NCBI GenBank assembly: GCA_020631735.1
Contig: CM036231.1
Location: 5,545,831 to 5,609,830 of the forward strand
Source: Saccharum officinarum
Taxonomy: Eukaryota; Streptophyta; Magnoliopsida; Poales; Poaceae
Direction: 5' to 3'
Length of the DNA stretch: 64,000 nucleotides
The notes beneath the pieces are model-generated. The model ran no database searches, was not told the origin of the DNA, and worked only from the letters and a program-made list of their open reading frames with translations. The position numbers were made by a program, and so were the translations under genes. Below are positions 42,443-54,365 of the stretch, piece after piece; within the stretch, counting starts at the first letter, position 1, and each line of letters opens with the position of its first letter.

Positions 42443-45088
42443 TGTAGGGTCGAGATGGCGGACTAGAGGGGGGGTGAATAGTCCTTTCTAAAAATAATCG
42501 CGTCTGCAAACCGAAACAAATGCGGAATTAAAACTATCGGTCTAGCCAAGACTACACCCCTCTATCTAAGTTCACAAGCACCTCACAAAGATCCTAATTA
42601 TATAACTAAGGTGCTTTCCTTAGCAAGAGCTCTCCTAAACAATTCTATAGCAAGGTCACACAAACCTATGCACTAGTACTTTAGCAAAGCCGGGGAGCTC
42701 CTACACAATTCTAGTAAGCAAAAGCACGAAGCCACCTATGCTCACTAGCAATGCTCAATAGCAAGGCAACTAATGCCAAACTAGAGAGTGCAAATTACTT
42801 AGCTACACAAACTAAGCAATAAGACTAATAAGGTTACACAAACCAAATTAGCCACGCAACGGGAGCTACTTCTATGCTACACAAGCAAGAAGGTAACTAG
42901 CTAACTACACAAGGAAACTAGTTACAAGAGCAACTACACAAGCACAAGTATATGAATGTAAATACAAGCTTGTGAATCGAAAGCAAACCACCGAGAAGAT
43001 GTACACAATGTTGACACGGCAGTTTTTCACCGAGGTTCACTTGGTTGCCACCAAGCTAGTCCCCGTTGTGGCGATACACCCACTTGATGGATCACGAGCT
43101 AATTGACTATCAAGAGTCAAACCCTCAGCGGGTGCCGCACATCCACTCTCAAGATGAGGATCCTCCAAGCCACGAGCTTTACTAGAGTTGCTCTTCGCGA
43201 TCCCCGCGGGGTGAGCACAATCCCCCTCACAAATTCTCCTCCGGAGCCACGCACAATCTCCACGCGTGCTTCAACGGAGTCGCAAGCCACCAAGCCGTCT
43301 AGGAGGTGGCAACCTCCAAGAGTAACAAGCACCACCGGCTTGCAACACGATCACCTAGTGCCACTCGATGCAATCCTCTCGATGCAACGCACTAGAATCG
43401 CTCTCTCACTTGATCCGATGAACACTATCAAGCATGAGTGAGTTAGAGGGCTTCCAAGCACTACCACATAAGCCACCAAGGCCAAAGTGTGCTCAGCTCA
43501 CGGCCACAGCTGGCCAATGCATCTATTTATAACCCCACGGTCAAATAGAGCCGTTACCCCTTCACTGGGCAAAACTCGGGACGACCGGACGCGCCGGTCG
43601 TAACTGACCGGACGCGCTCAACCGCGTCTGGTCGCCCTGCGACGTCCACGTGTCCCTCAAATTTCAAATGCGACCGTTAGATCCTCTAACGGTCACTGCG
43701 CCAACAGTCAAATCCCATGACCGGACGCGCCTCTCAAAACGACCGGACGCGCCGGTCCCGATGACCGGACGCGCCTGTCGAACGACCGGACGCGCTGATC
43801 GCACTGACCCACGCGCCCGCGACGCAACGACCGGACGCGACAGAGCCCGCGTCCGGTTAGAGTCCAGTAAGCTCCTTCAACGATCGAACGCGTCCGATCA
43901 TGTGTGACCGGACGTGCCTCGCGTCCGATCGTACTCAGTTTCCTCTGGACACCTGACCGGACGCTCCGGCTACGTGAAGGACCGGACGCGCCGGTCGCGC
44001 GCTCTGATTCGCTCAGGAGAACTGACCGGACGCGCTGTTGAACTGACCGGACGCCACAGTGCCAGCGTCCGATTAGAGTCCAGTAAGCTCCCTGGATGAC
44101 CGGACGCGTCCGGTCATCAGTGACCGGACGCGCTGCGCGTCCGATCATCGAACTAAAAACCGCGCAGACGCTGAACACTGACCGGACGCGTCCGGTCATA
44201 CCGTGACCGCGTCCGGTGCAGCGTCCGGTCACCTCTATGACCTCCGTTCGCCTCCGTTACTTTTCCGACTTCCGGCGTAGTGGAAAATAGGCATTTCAAC
44301 TTCACAAAAACGCCTGAATCCCGCGCTCGCAATGCTCGGCGGGAGGGAGAGAGGAACCTAAACCCCTCTCTACCGCTTGAACTCCACCGCCTTCACAAAC
44401 TGTGCTAACACCACCAAGTGTACACCACCATGTGCATGTGTGTTAGCATTTTCACAAACATTTTACCGAAGGAGTTAACCACTCAACTTGCCACGCCACT
44501 CGATCCTAGCAACGATGCATAGTTAGATCACACGAGTGGCACTAGATGACCGATATGTAAACAAGTTTGCCCCTCTTGATAGTACGGCCATCTATCCTAA
44601 ACCCGGTCATAAACTTCTCTACACACCTATGACCGGTAAAATGGAAATGCCCTAGGTTATACCTTTGCCTTGCGCATTCCACTCCATCTCCTTCGATGTT
44701 GATGCAACACATGCACCAACCATATCACAAATGATATGATCCACTTCATATCATCATGTGACCGTATTGGTTCATCGATCTTGACCTCACTTGCTCTTCA
44801 CCGTTGCGTCGGTCCATCGGCGCCAAGTCTTGCTCAAGCTTCACCGCCTCGCGGTCCATCGCTCCAAAGCCTCCGACTTGCCCTTCACACTTGCAACCGG
44901 TCCATCAAGCCAAGCCTCATCTTGATCTTTGCCACCTTGGTCACATGACTCCATGTTATGTCTCATATGCAATGAGCTCCTCCGTGACACCATCACCTGT
45001 GGACTAATCTCCTGTGTATTTCTCATTAAACACAATTAGTCCACCTAAGGTTGTCACTCAATTACCAAAACCAAACAAGGACATTTCA
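42443..45088 (-). repeat. 3' LTR of the gag-only element (full-length form)
   Basis: 2,646 bp. Keeps the 199 bp segment (44,421-44,619) that the other LTR lacks. Contains a TATA motif at 43,524-43,531 (minus) and the palindromic array at 43,570-44,235. Confidence 0.95.
43570..44235. repeat. ACCGGACGCG palindromic array in 3' LTR
   Basis: About fifteen ACCGGACG copies and about five inverted CGTCCGGT copies at irregular 17-60 bp spacing, plus decayed forms such as CGTCCGATC. Several form perfect palindromes, e.g. GACCGGACGCGTCCGGTC near 44,099 and 44,180. Very rich in CpG. Confidence 0.9.
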
Positions 45089-45090
45089 AT

Positions 45091-45102
45091 CTCCCCCTTT
45101 TT
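45091..45102 (-). other. Polypurine tract of the gag-only element
   Basis: AAAAAGGGGGAG on the element strand, two bases from the 3' LTR. Confidence 0.8.
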
Positions 45103-48100
45103 GGTAATTGATGACAACTCTACAAAGATATGGAAATTAAATTCTTTTGGACTTTATGCCACTTATCCAACATTTAAGCTCTAAGTTAGGATTTGGATAA
45201 GCACCATAAAATCTGACTTGGTAGTGATAACTCTCCCTACATATGTGCTCAAGTGGTTTGATTTCAAGCTTGCACATATGCATAAATATGAAATTTGTGG
45301 GAGGGTTAGTACTACTAAGTGATGCTAAGGTGTATAGAATAAACCTTTGTAGTTTGATACCATTTGATAGCTCGATATCATTTGAAAATCACAAGTTTGC
45401 CATCATCCTTAGCATCATGAATAGCTAGACATCAAAAATACTAGAAACCCCGTGAGATCAACATTATAAGCAAGGTTCTAGTACCACGTGTAGAAATACA
45501 AGTCTAGCTATCATCCTATGCATGCTAGTTATCATATCATCATTCAAGTTCTATAACTAGCATACAACACACAAGCATGCATATTAAATATAAAACTTAT
45601 GCAATGCAAGCAAACACATGAATATGCATATATCAAATGCAACCAAACAAAGTTCATGAGCTTGCTCCCCCTACTTGTGTGCTTCTCTTGTCCAAGAATT
45701 TTGATCCTTCTCTTTTCTTCATTGTTGCTCCCTCTTTATCCATTTCCATGTCCAAACCCCATCTTCTCATGATGTCCCCAAACCCCTCTCTTGGTGCATT
45801 GACATATCTTTGTTCCAACTTCTCCCCCTTTGTCATCAATTTCCATAAAGGGTGTATTTCTCATTGATACAAAGGCTTGCATTGGGGTAGATGGTTGAGA
45901 CTTGAATATTGCGTTGTTGATGGACATCACCGCACATGTTGGAATGACATTACTTGTATGTTGCTCTTGAGATACCACTAAGGATCTTTGACCTTGATAC
46001 CATTAGGTGGGGCTCCTCCCCCTATGTCATAGCATGGGTCATTCACTTGATAATCTTGAGCTCTTGTGTGTGAGGGAACTTTCTTCATTTGATGATCACT
46101 TAAAGTTGAGGATCACTTGTGGAACCATGGTCTTGTATAAATGATATCATGTGTAGAAATACCACGAATAAATGTGTGATACCAATTTGAAGAATCCTCT
46201 ATCATGGAACCACTTGTAGGATTTGTCAATATGATCTTTTCTTGAACATTTGCTATCTTTATGAGTACCACTTGTAGGATATCACTTGTAGATCATGATC
46301 TAGACACCACTTGTAAATACCAATTGAAGAAATATTTTGAGTCTAGATACCATTTAAAACACCCTAGATATCCATTTGCATTGTTGTCTGTGCTTGTACC
46401 CATATCATTGTCATGAGCTTCTAGTATGACTTGAACTAAGTTGATTTGCCTAAGATTCTAAGTCCGGTTTGATCCAATGACAAGCTTCTTCACTTCTCAT
46501 ACTAAGGGTTATCTTGCCAATGTTGTACTTGTCACTTGTTAGCAATCCAAACTAGATCAAGTACTTGGGTTCACTAGCTCATGAACAAATTCATACACAT
46601 ACCACTAGATCATTTAAACAATTCAAGCAATAGTGGTAGGCTATGAATTTAAATATTTCATTTGTTATGCATGATCCTAGTAAGCATGTACTATATGCAC
46701 TAATCGCATACTAGTAAGGGATGAAATGATCATACACATTACAATGATACCTTTGTTATATTGGAGTAGAGGATAGTCACATAGATTCCAATTCATTACT
46801 CCAATAGCAATGTGAAGTCCAATTTATAAGCTTGGTGAAGACCAATCATTATAGAGAAATCCATTCTTCACCCATATGAAATGAGAACCACTAATAATCA
46901 AGTGTATTAACTCTTGTTGTGGTTGGCTTGCTTTTTCTCTTTGATCAATGCTTGCATGAGAGAAGTACTTATGATACCAATTTTATAACCATGACTAGCT
47001 CTCTTTTGGGTGTTGCTTGCTTTTCTTGATCAACCCTATTGATTGCTTCAATTAAGCATCTCAAATGTCCCTTGAATTCATCACTTCCATGTTAGCCTTC
47101 CAAGCCGGTGCTCGGTTTACCCACCCATGGGCGGCAAGCCCCCTCAGCAGGGAGAAGTGACCTCTCTCCAAAGAACCATCCTTGACACTTACTTGAATTG
47201 CCTTTGATTGATTGATCTATGGACTTAACATTATGAGTATCCTTAAATTATTCTTTAAGTCCTTTTCTTTCTACCAAATGATCTCCAATTATTACTAGAA
47301 CTTGAACCTCATCTTTATCTTGAGTTTGATCTTCATTTTCAAATTTGAGTACCAAATTTGTACACTAAGTACATTCCACAATCAATGCCCTTGTACTCAT
47401 TCCTTGTCATGCTTATAGATCAATTCAAAACCAAACTTAGGTGCCTCAAACACTTATAAATATGTTTCCAACTTGAGGACCTTTCACTTAAGGTGACTCT
47501 AGATCAATCCAATAATTATCACTTTTCTGGCAGATTCTGTACCCTTCAAGGAATAATTCATATCTCCCAATATACAGATCCAAATGCCATAAAATTTGGT
47601 GGAGATGTGATTCACTAAGTCATCTAGCAGCTGTAAAAATTTGAGATTCATTTGACATCTAGATTGCTACCAGATTTCAAATCTTCGACCACTGCTATAT
47701 GCTGAAAACTGCTGCACTATAGCTGACAAGATGTACTCCAAAGCCGAAGCATCTCTTATCCAATTCTCATGAAATTTGTACAGCATCTTATAACATAAGT
47801 CTAGAGCATGTATGCCAAATTTCAAGCCAATCCAATATGATTTAGTCACTCAAACTCAGACTTAATCTCACCTAGCTCAGATTTTCAACTTTGGACAGAT
47901 TTCAATACATTGAGCAATACTTCATCAAATATGAATCAAACTTGAAACTAACTTGTTTGAATACTTTCACAAGACATATATCCATCCAATCCACTTACTA
48001 AATGTCATCTCATGAATTTATTCAACACAAATCAATTCAAACTTGATTACTTAGGCATTTAATCCATTCAAACATCTCATAGCAAGCAACATTGCATATA

Positions 48101-48402
48101 TATCCAATTCAATCAACTCATATGCACCCAAGTGAAATGATCAACAAGAGATATACCTTGGTTAGCTCATGATCATCCAATAGCAAGCTTTTAACTTGAA
48201 TATTTGCAAGCCATGAAATATATCCAATAAATCACCACAATCTTGAATGTTGCACTTGTATGTTGTAGTATTTGGACTCCACTTATTTTGACTTGGCATT
48301 GGGATAGAATATGCACTAAGCTTTAAAACTTGATTCAACATATGATGACCAATATGAATCCAAATGAATCAAGCCTCCAATGCCGATGGTACCTACAAAC
48401 AA
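45103..48402 (-). other. Noncoding interior replacing pol
   Basis: 3.3 kb, AT-rich, with no frame above about 85 codons on either strand and no integrase or RT motif. Plus-strand 'taccacttgtagga' and related phrases ('gataccatttg', 'accacttgtag') recur, especially at 46,090-46,400, suggesting decayed short repeats. This is where pol would lie in an autonomous copia element. Confidence 0.75.
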
Positions 48403-50418
48403 TCATCCACTTTTTGATGGTACCCAAACAAGTTTGGGTCCTCTCAAGTTAGGTGCAACATACTTAGACAAAGCCTTAGTATGGGTAGCGGGATGTTTTG
48501 CAATTCCAACCAATGAGGTACCATTGCCATCCTTTCTAAGCATGTTAGTATCATTAATTGAACTATGCTTAGAAGTGTTACCTAGGGGACATGAATGTGC
48601 CATGTGTCCCCTTTCCCGGCATGAATAGCATCTTCTCTTTGGTTGAGCCTTTTCTTGCTTGCTCATGTGATGCTCTTCATTGCCTTGCCTCTCATGAGTT
48701 GCTTGAGCATTCTTCTCAAGCTTGGTAGGACACCCCAAGGCAAAGTGTCCCATATCTTCACACTTGAAGCACTTGATGTGAGCCAAATCTCTCTTCTTAT
48801 CTTTAATTTTGCTCATCATCTTGGCATCTTGGATTTGCATTGGATGCCTTCCTCTTCCACCCCTTCTTGTTTTCTTCTTCTTCTTCAAGTCACCATCATC
48901 ATCCTTGTGGTTGATCTTGACTTGAGATTGGGGTGTGGTTTCTTGCTCAACTTGTGGCTTTAGTTGAGGCTCTTTTTGTTGCTTCACTAGTTTCTTGCTT
49001 GGGCACATTGAGGTGTAGTGACCCCATGTATGGCACTTGAAGCACTTGTGTTTGAGCCTTTCTTCTTCTTTCTTCAACTTGAGCTTCTCAATGTTTGGGC
49101 AACCATTAGCAAGATGTCCCGCTTCATGGCATCGATAGCACATGGAATGCGAGAGATTCTTTTGGAATAGTCTCTTCATCCTCTTTTCTTGTTTTTTTTC
49201 GTCCTTTGTCATTTTCTTCTTGAAGCCAAGGCCACTTTTGTCACCAACGTTTCTTTGAGTCTTCATCATGTGCTCAAAGGTGACTTTTGAGTTGTAGCAC
49301 CTCTCTAACTTGTTGCTCAAATTCTTCACTTCACTTTTAAGCTCATTGTTCTCCTTCAAAATGTTAGTCTCACAAGACATAGAAGTAGAACAAGCATTTA
49401 AATGTGAAGAACATGGCATATCTAATAAATCATCACAAGAGGTGGATACATGCTTCTTGCCTACATCACAAGGGTTAGTAACATTTTGCAATTGATCATT
49501 TGATCCATGTGACGAGCTCTCATTAATTTTAATTTTCTTTAATAACATCTTAAAGAGAGAAGCATGTTCTTGTACCAAATTATCATGAGCAACACTAAGT
49601 TCCTCATGAGACAATTTTAGCTCCTCATATGAACAAGTAGTAACATAAAGTAGATGCTTTTGTTGTTCACATGTGGTTTTTAGAAATGAGTTTTCATTTT
49701 CCAATTTCATGGTTTTAGCTTTCTCATTTTCTAAAGACGTGTTCATGCTAGCAAGTCTACTAACAAGCTCATCATATGAATCAATATGATCAATCACATT
49801 ATCATTTGATACCTTTGTGTCACCTAGTGACATGAAGCAATGTGATGTAGTGGATGGGCTTGTAGTAGCATTATCAAGGCCCGAGCATGAACCAACGTTG
49901 TCACCATCAAGTGTGCTTGGGGTAGAAACATCACTTGCAACACTTGATGCATCATCACCATTCTTGTCAAGTGAACTTGTGGTAGATCGATCATCATCAT
50001 CACTTGACCATGAGGTGGAGCAATCCTCCACAACCATCGTGTTGTGGTCATGCTCAACATCATCATGTGCAACCTCCTTGGGCTTGACATCATCGTCATC
50101 ATCGGTGATAGCTCCATACTTTTCATTGAGATAGGCCCATATCTCATGAGCGGATTTGAGGTCCATGATCTTACCAAAGATGCTATCATCCAAAGATCTA
50201 TACATGATGTTAGTAGCTTGGATGTCAAGATCTAGGCATTTCTCTTGTGCTTGAGTTATATTATCTTCATCCAACACATGAGAAAAGCCTACATCTACCA
50301 TCCACCACATTTGAGGGCAAATAAACTTAAAATTGCATATCATCCAATTTTTCCACCGTGCAAAGTGTGTGCCATCAAACATGTGAGGACAATCAACATC
50401 TAGTCCATATTCCGCCAT
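48403..50418 (-). CDS. gag: Gag polyprotein with four zinc knuckles
   Basis: 671 residues, intact, ATG 51 bases inside the LTR. N-terminal capsid region (F-D-G-T-H-F-A-R-W-K-N-W-M ... I-W-A-Y-L-N-E-K-Y, residues 14-122) of the copia UBN2/DUF4219 type. An acidic, Ser/Asp-rich linker with a D-D-D-D-D run follows near 125. A long coiled-coil-like Glu/Lys/Leu region spans roughly 215-400. Then four CCHC knuckles: C-Y-R-C-H-E-A-G-H, C-F-K-C-H-T-W-G-H, C-F-K-C-E-D-M-G-H and C-Y-S-C-R-E-R-G-H, between about 425 and 615. One knuckle is usual in copia gag, so four is unusual. It ends N-L-R-G-P-K-L-V-W-V-P, the segment that normally leads straight into protease, followed by a stop. The intact frame in an element without pol implies selection for gag function or very recent loss of pol. 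Confidence 0.93.
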   Translation of the reverse strand: MAEYGLDVDCPHMFDGTHFARWKNWMICNFKFICPQMWWMVDVGFSHVLDEDNITQAQEKCLDLDIQATNIMYRSLDDSIFGKIMDLKSAHEIWAYLNEKYGAITDDDDDVKPKEVAHDDVEHDHNTMVVEDCSTSWSSDDDDRSTTSSLDKNGDDASSVASDVSTPSTLDGDNVGSCSGLDNATTSPSTTSHCFMSLGDTKVSNDNVIDHIDSYDELVSRLASMNTSLENEKAKTMKLENENSFLKTTCEQQKHLLYVTTCSYEELKLSHEELSVAHDNLVQEHASLFKMLLKKIKINESSSHGSNDQLQNVTNPCDVGKKHVSTSCDDLLDMPCSSHLNACSTSMSCETNILKENNELKSEVKNLSNKLERCYNSKVTFEHMMKTQRNVGDKSGLGFKKKMTKDEKKQEKRMKRLFQKNLSHSMCYRCHEAGHLANGCPNIEKLKLKKEEERLKHKCFKCHTWGHYTSMCPSKKLVKQQKEPQLKPQVEQETTPQSQVKINHKDDDGDLKKKKKTRRGGRGRHPMQIQDAKMMSKIKDKKRDLAHIKCFKCEDMGHFALGCPTKLEKNAQATHERQGNEEHHMSKQEKAQPKRRCYSCRERGHMAHSCPLGNTSKHSSINDTNMLRKDGNGTSLVGIAKHPATHTKALSKYVAPNLRGPKLVWVPSKSG

Positions 50419-50455
50419 CCTCTCGGGTCGGTGAAGACCACAAATGAGAGACCGG

Positions 50456-50467
50456 GCTCTGATACCA
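50456..50467 (-). other. Primer-binding site (initiator tRNA-Met)
   Basis: TGGTATCAGAGC on the element strand, two bases from the 5' LTR; exact match to the common copia primer site. Confidence 0.92.
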
Positions 50468-51550
50468 ATTGTAGGGTCGAGATGGCGGACTAGAGGGGGG
50501 GTGAATAGTCCTTTCTAAAAATAATCGCGTCTGCAAACCGAAACAAATGCGGAATTAAAACTATCGGTCTAGCCAAGACTACACCCCTCTATCTAAGTTC
50601 ACAAGCACCTCACAAAGATCCTAATTATATAACTAAGGTGCTTTCCTTAGCAAGAGCTCTCCTAAACAATTCTATAGCAAGGTCACACAAACCTATGCAC
50701 TAGTACTTTAGCAAAGCCGGGGAGCTCCTACACAATTCTAGTAAGCAAAAGCACGAAGCCACCTATGCTCACTAGCAATGCTCAATAGCAAGGCAACTAA
50801 TGCCAAACTAGAGAGTGCAAATTACTTAGCTACACAAACTAAGCAATAAGACTAATAAGGTTACACAAACCAAATTAGCCACGCAACGGGAGCTACTTCT
50901 ATGCTACACAAGCAAGAAGGTAACTAGCTAACTACACAAGGAAACTAGTTACAAGAGCAACTACACAAGCACAAGTATATGAATGCAAATACAAGCTTGT
51001 GAATCGAAAGCAAACCACCGAGAAGATGTACACAATGTTGACACGGCAGTTTTTCACCGAGGTTCACTTGGTTGCCACCAAGCTAGTCCCCGTTGTGGCG
51101 ATACACCCACTTGATGGATCACGAGCTAATTGACTATCAAGAGTCAAACCCTCAGCGGGTGCCGCACATCCACTCTCAAGATGAGGATCCTCCAAGCCAC
51201 GAGCTTTACTAGAGTTGCTCTTCGCGATCCCCGCGGGGTGAGCACAATCCCCCTCACAAATTCTCCTCCGGAGCCACGCACAATCTCCACGCGTGCTTCA
51301 ACGGAGTCGCAAGCCACCAAGCCGTCTAGGAGGTGGCAACCTCCAAGAGTAACAAGCACCACCGGCTTGCAACACGATCACCTAGTGCCACTCGATGCAA
51401 TCCTCTCGATGCAACGCACTAGAATCGCTCTCTCACTTGATCCGATGAACACTATCAAGCATGAGTGAGTTAGAGGGCTTCCAAGCACTACCACATAAGC
51501 CACCAAGGCCAAAGTGTGCTCAGCTCACGGCCACAGCTGGCCAATGCATC

Positions 51551-51558
51551 TATTTATA
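51551..51558 (-). promoter_or_regulatory. TATA box in 5' LTR of the gag-only element
   Basis: TATAAATA on the element strand in context TTATAAATAG. The palindromic array lies directly upstream of it on the element strand, where enhancers would be expected. Confidence 0.55.
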
Positions 51559-51596
51559 ACCCCACGGTCAAATAGAGCCGTTACCCCTTCACTGGG

Positions 51597-52262
51597 CAAA
51601 ACTCGGGACGACCGGACGCGCCGGTCGTAACTGACCGGACGCGCTCAACCGCGTCTGGTCGCCCTGCGACGTCCACGTGTCCCTCAAATTTCAAATGCGA
51701 CCGTTAGATCCTCTAACGGTCACTGCGCTAACAGTCAAATCCCATGACCGGACGCGCCTCTCAAAACGACCGGACGCGCCGGTCCCGATGACCGGACGCG
51801 CCTGTCGAACGACCGGACGCGCTGATCGCACTGACCCACGCGCCCGCGACGCAACGACCGGACGCGACAGAGCCCGCGTCCGGTTAGAGTCCAGTAAGCT
51901 CCTTCAACGATCGAACGCGTCCGATCATGTGTGACCGGACGCGCCTCGCGTCCGATCGTACTCAGTTTCCTCTGGACACCTGACCGGACGCTCCGGCTAC
52001 GTGAAGGACCGGACGCGCCGGTCGCGCGCTCTGATTCGCTCAGGAGAACTGACCGGACGCGCTGTTGAACTGACCGGACGCCACAGTGCCAGCGTCCGAT
52101 TAGAGTCCAGTAAGCTCCCTGGATGACCGGACGCGTCCGGTCATCAGTGACCGGACGCGCTGCGCGTCCGATCATCGAACTAAAAACCGCGCAGACGCTG
52201 AACACTGACCGGACGCGTCCGGTCATACCGTGACCGCGTCCGGTGCAGCGTCCGGTCACCTC
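51597..52262. repeat. ACCGGACGCG palindromic array in 5' LTR
   Basis: Second copy of the array at 43,570-44,235, offset by 8,027 bases and almost identical. One repeat reads GGACGCGCC here and GGACGTGCC in the other LTR. Confidence 0.9.
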
Positions 52263-52916
52263 TATGACCTCCGTTCGCCTCCGTTACTTTTCCGACTTCC
52301 GGCGTAGTGGAAAATAGGCATTTCAACTTCACAAAAACGCCTGAATCCCGCGCTCGCAATGCTCGGCGGGAGGGAGAGAGGAACCCAAACCCCTCTCTAC
52401 CGCTTGAACTCCACCGCCTTCACAAACTGTGCTAACACCACCAAGTGTACACACCTATGACCGGTAAAATGGAAATGCCCTAGGTTATACCTTTGCCTTG
52501 CGCATTCCACTCCATCTCCTTCGATGTTGATGCAACACATGCACCAACCATATCACAAATGATATGATCCACTTCATATCATCATGTGACCGTATTGGTT
52601 CATCGATCTTGACCTCACTTGCTCTTCACCGTTGCGTCGGTCCATCGGCGCCAAGTCTTGCTCAAGCTTCACCGCCTCGCGGTCCATCGCTCCAAAGCCT
52701 CCGACTTGCCCTTCACACTTGCAACCGGTCCATCAAGCCAAGCCTCATCTTGATCTTTGCCACCTTGGTCACATGACTCCATGTTATGTCTCATATGCAA
52801 TGAGCTCCTCCGTGACACCATCACCTGTGGACTAATCTCCTGTGTATTTCTCATTAAACACAATTAGTCCACCTAAGGTTGTCACTCAATTACCAAAACC
52901 AAACAAGAACATTTCA

Positions 52917-53945
52917 CCCTGCCTTGGGGCGTGCGTAGAAGAATTAAGAAAAACCCAGGGGGTTAATTACGAAGGTCAGAGAGAGGGAGGAATAGGAATC
53001 AGAGTCTGTGGTAGTTTGGATAGAGCTCGAGGGCTCTTTTGCAAAAGCGCTAGCGCGCGGGGCTCCCCCATCGTGGGCCGTCTCGCGTTGGGCCGCCTTT
53101 GCGCGTGGGTTGTGGGCCGCGTGGTTAAATCCGTTTTTCCTTTTCTTAGAAATTAGTAATAGTTTTCCCATTTTATTTCTGAGCCAGATTTGTATAATTA
53201 ATATAAAATCATGTAGATGTCCAAAAATTGTGAAACTAATTTTGTTAGGTTCCTAAAATTATTGTCTATCTGTTAGTATAGTTAGTTCGTACATATCTAT
53301 GTTGGTACCAAGGGCTAATAAATCAATTGAAAGTGCTTAATATTATTAGGTTAATTATTGTAGGAATTTTTGTGGTAAATTTATGATAGCTTTAATCATG
53401 AAATTTTTACAGTAGTTTTATTGTATTATGATGTGCTCACTGTAATTTTTTTGTAGCCTTAGACTAGACTAAAAATTAGGGTAACTAGATGTTCCTTGTC
53501 TAAATATATATTAAATCGTTAATAGAAATGAAAGCATGACATTGGTTTGCAAAAATAGGTGTTTGTTAGTTGAACACAACACTTTGCTTGCTAAAGATAA
53601 TAGTTAGCTTAGTATCTTAGTCATTAGAGCTAGCTTTGTTAGTATAGCATATGTTTTCTTATTTTAAGAATTGTTGTTTCCTAAATACTAAATTGTTGCA
53701 TTATCATCATCGCATGCAGTAGAGAACGAGTCGGCGGAGATCGTGACCACCGGCAAGCACGAGTTTGAGGAGATCGTCGAGGTGTAGGAGGAGGAGATTC
53801 TCGTGTAGGAGGAGGTCCCGGAGCTGCCACTGACTGACTCAGCTGACACTGCGCCTGCCCAAGACAAGCCCCGGTGCATAACCCTTATTTTGATGATCAC
53901 CGTATATACATGTGTTGTGCATTTACGTTATAGGAATTTTATGAA
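52917..53945 (+). mobile_element. Older LTR-retrotransposon-like sequence, right part
   Basis: Continuation of 40,714-42,442 after the CCCTG target. GC-rich to 53,130, then AT-rich intron-like DNA to an acceptor-like GCATGCAG at 53,713-53,720, then Glu-rich coding-like sequence (A-E-I-V-T-T-G-K-H-E-F-E-E-I-V-E-V) with two in-frame stops. The arrangement resembles the spliced leader of grass gypsy elements. It is cut off by the microsatellite. Confidence 0.4.

Positions 53946-54365
<420 letters not shown>

Larger units (their letters stand above)
42443..52916 (-). mobile_element. 10.5 kb gag-only LTR retrotransposon (nonautonomous)
   Basis: LTRs at 42,443-45,088 (3', 2,646 bp) and 50,470-52,916 (5', 2,447 bp) start TGTAGGG and end CATTTCA. 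The perfect 5 bp target duplication CCCTG lies at 42,438-42,442 and 52,917-52,921. The interior is 5,381 bp: primer site, a 671-codon gag close to the 5' LTR, then 3.3 kb of AT-rich noncoding DNA and a polypurine tract. No protease, integrase or RT motif occurs anywhere. Apart from a 199 bp deletion the LTRs show about five substitutions by eye, all transitions, implying an insertion around 0.1 million years old or less at 1.3e-8 per site per year. It must have been mobilised by another element's enzymes. The copia-type primer site and gag place it with copia-related elements. Confidence 0.95.
50470..52916 (-). repeat. 5' LTR of the gag-only element (199 bp deletion)
   Basis: 2,447 bp. Collinear with the other LTR except for a deletion at TACAC (about 52,448). 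The transcriptional start should lie in this copy, downstream of the TATA at 51,551-51,558. Confidence 0.95.

Noticed and set aside
43708..44232. 174-codon minus-strand frame across the palindromic array (also 51,735-52,259)
   Set aside because: Arises from the repeat composition (recurrent R-S-V and T-G-R); identical in both LTRs and without a domain.
43570..44235. CRISPR-like spaced repeats (ACCGGACGCG)
   Set aside because: The repeats are short, occur on both strands, have irregular spacing and lie inside an LTR of a plant retrotransposon; no cas genes.
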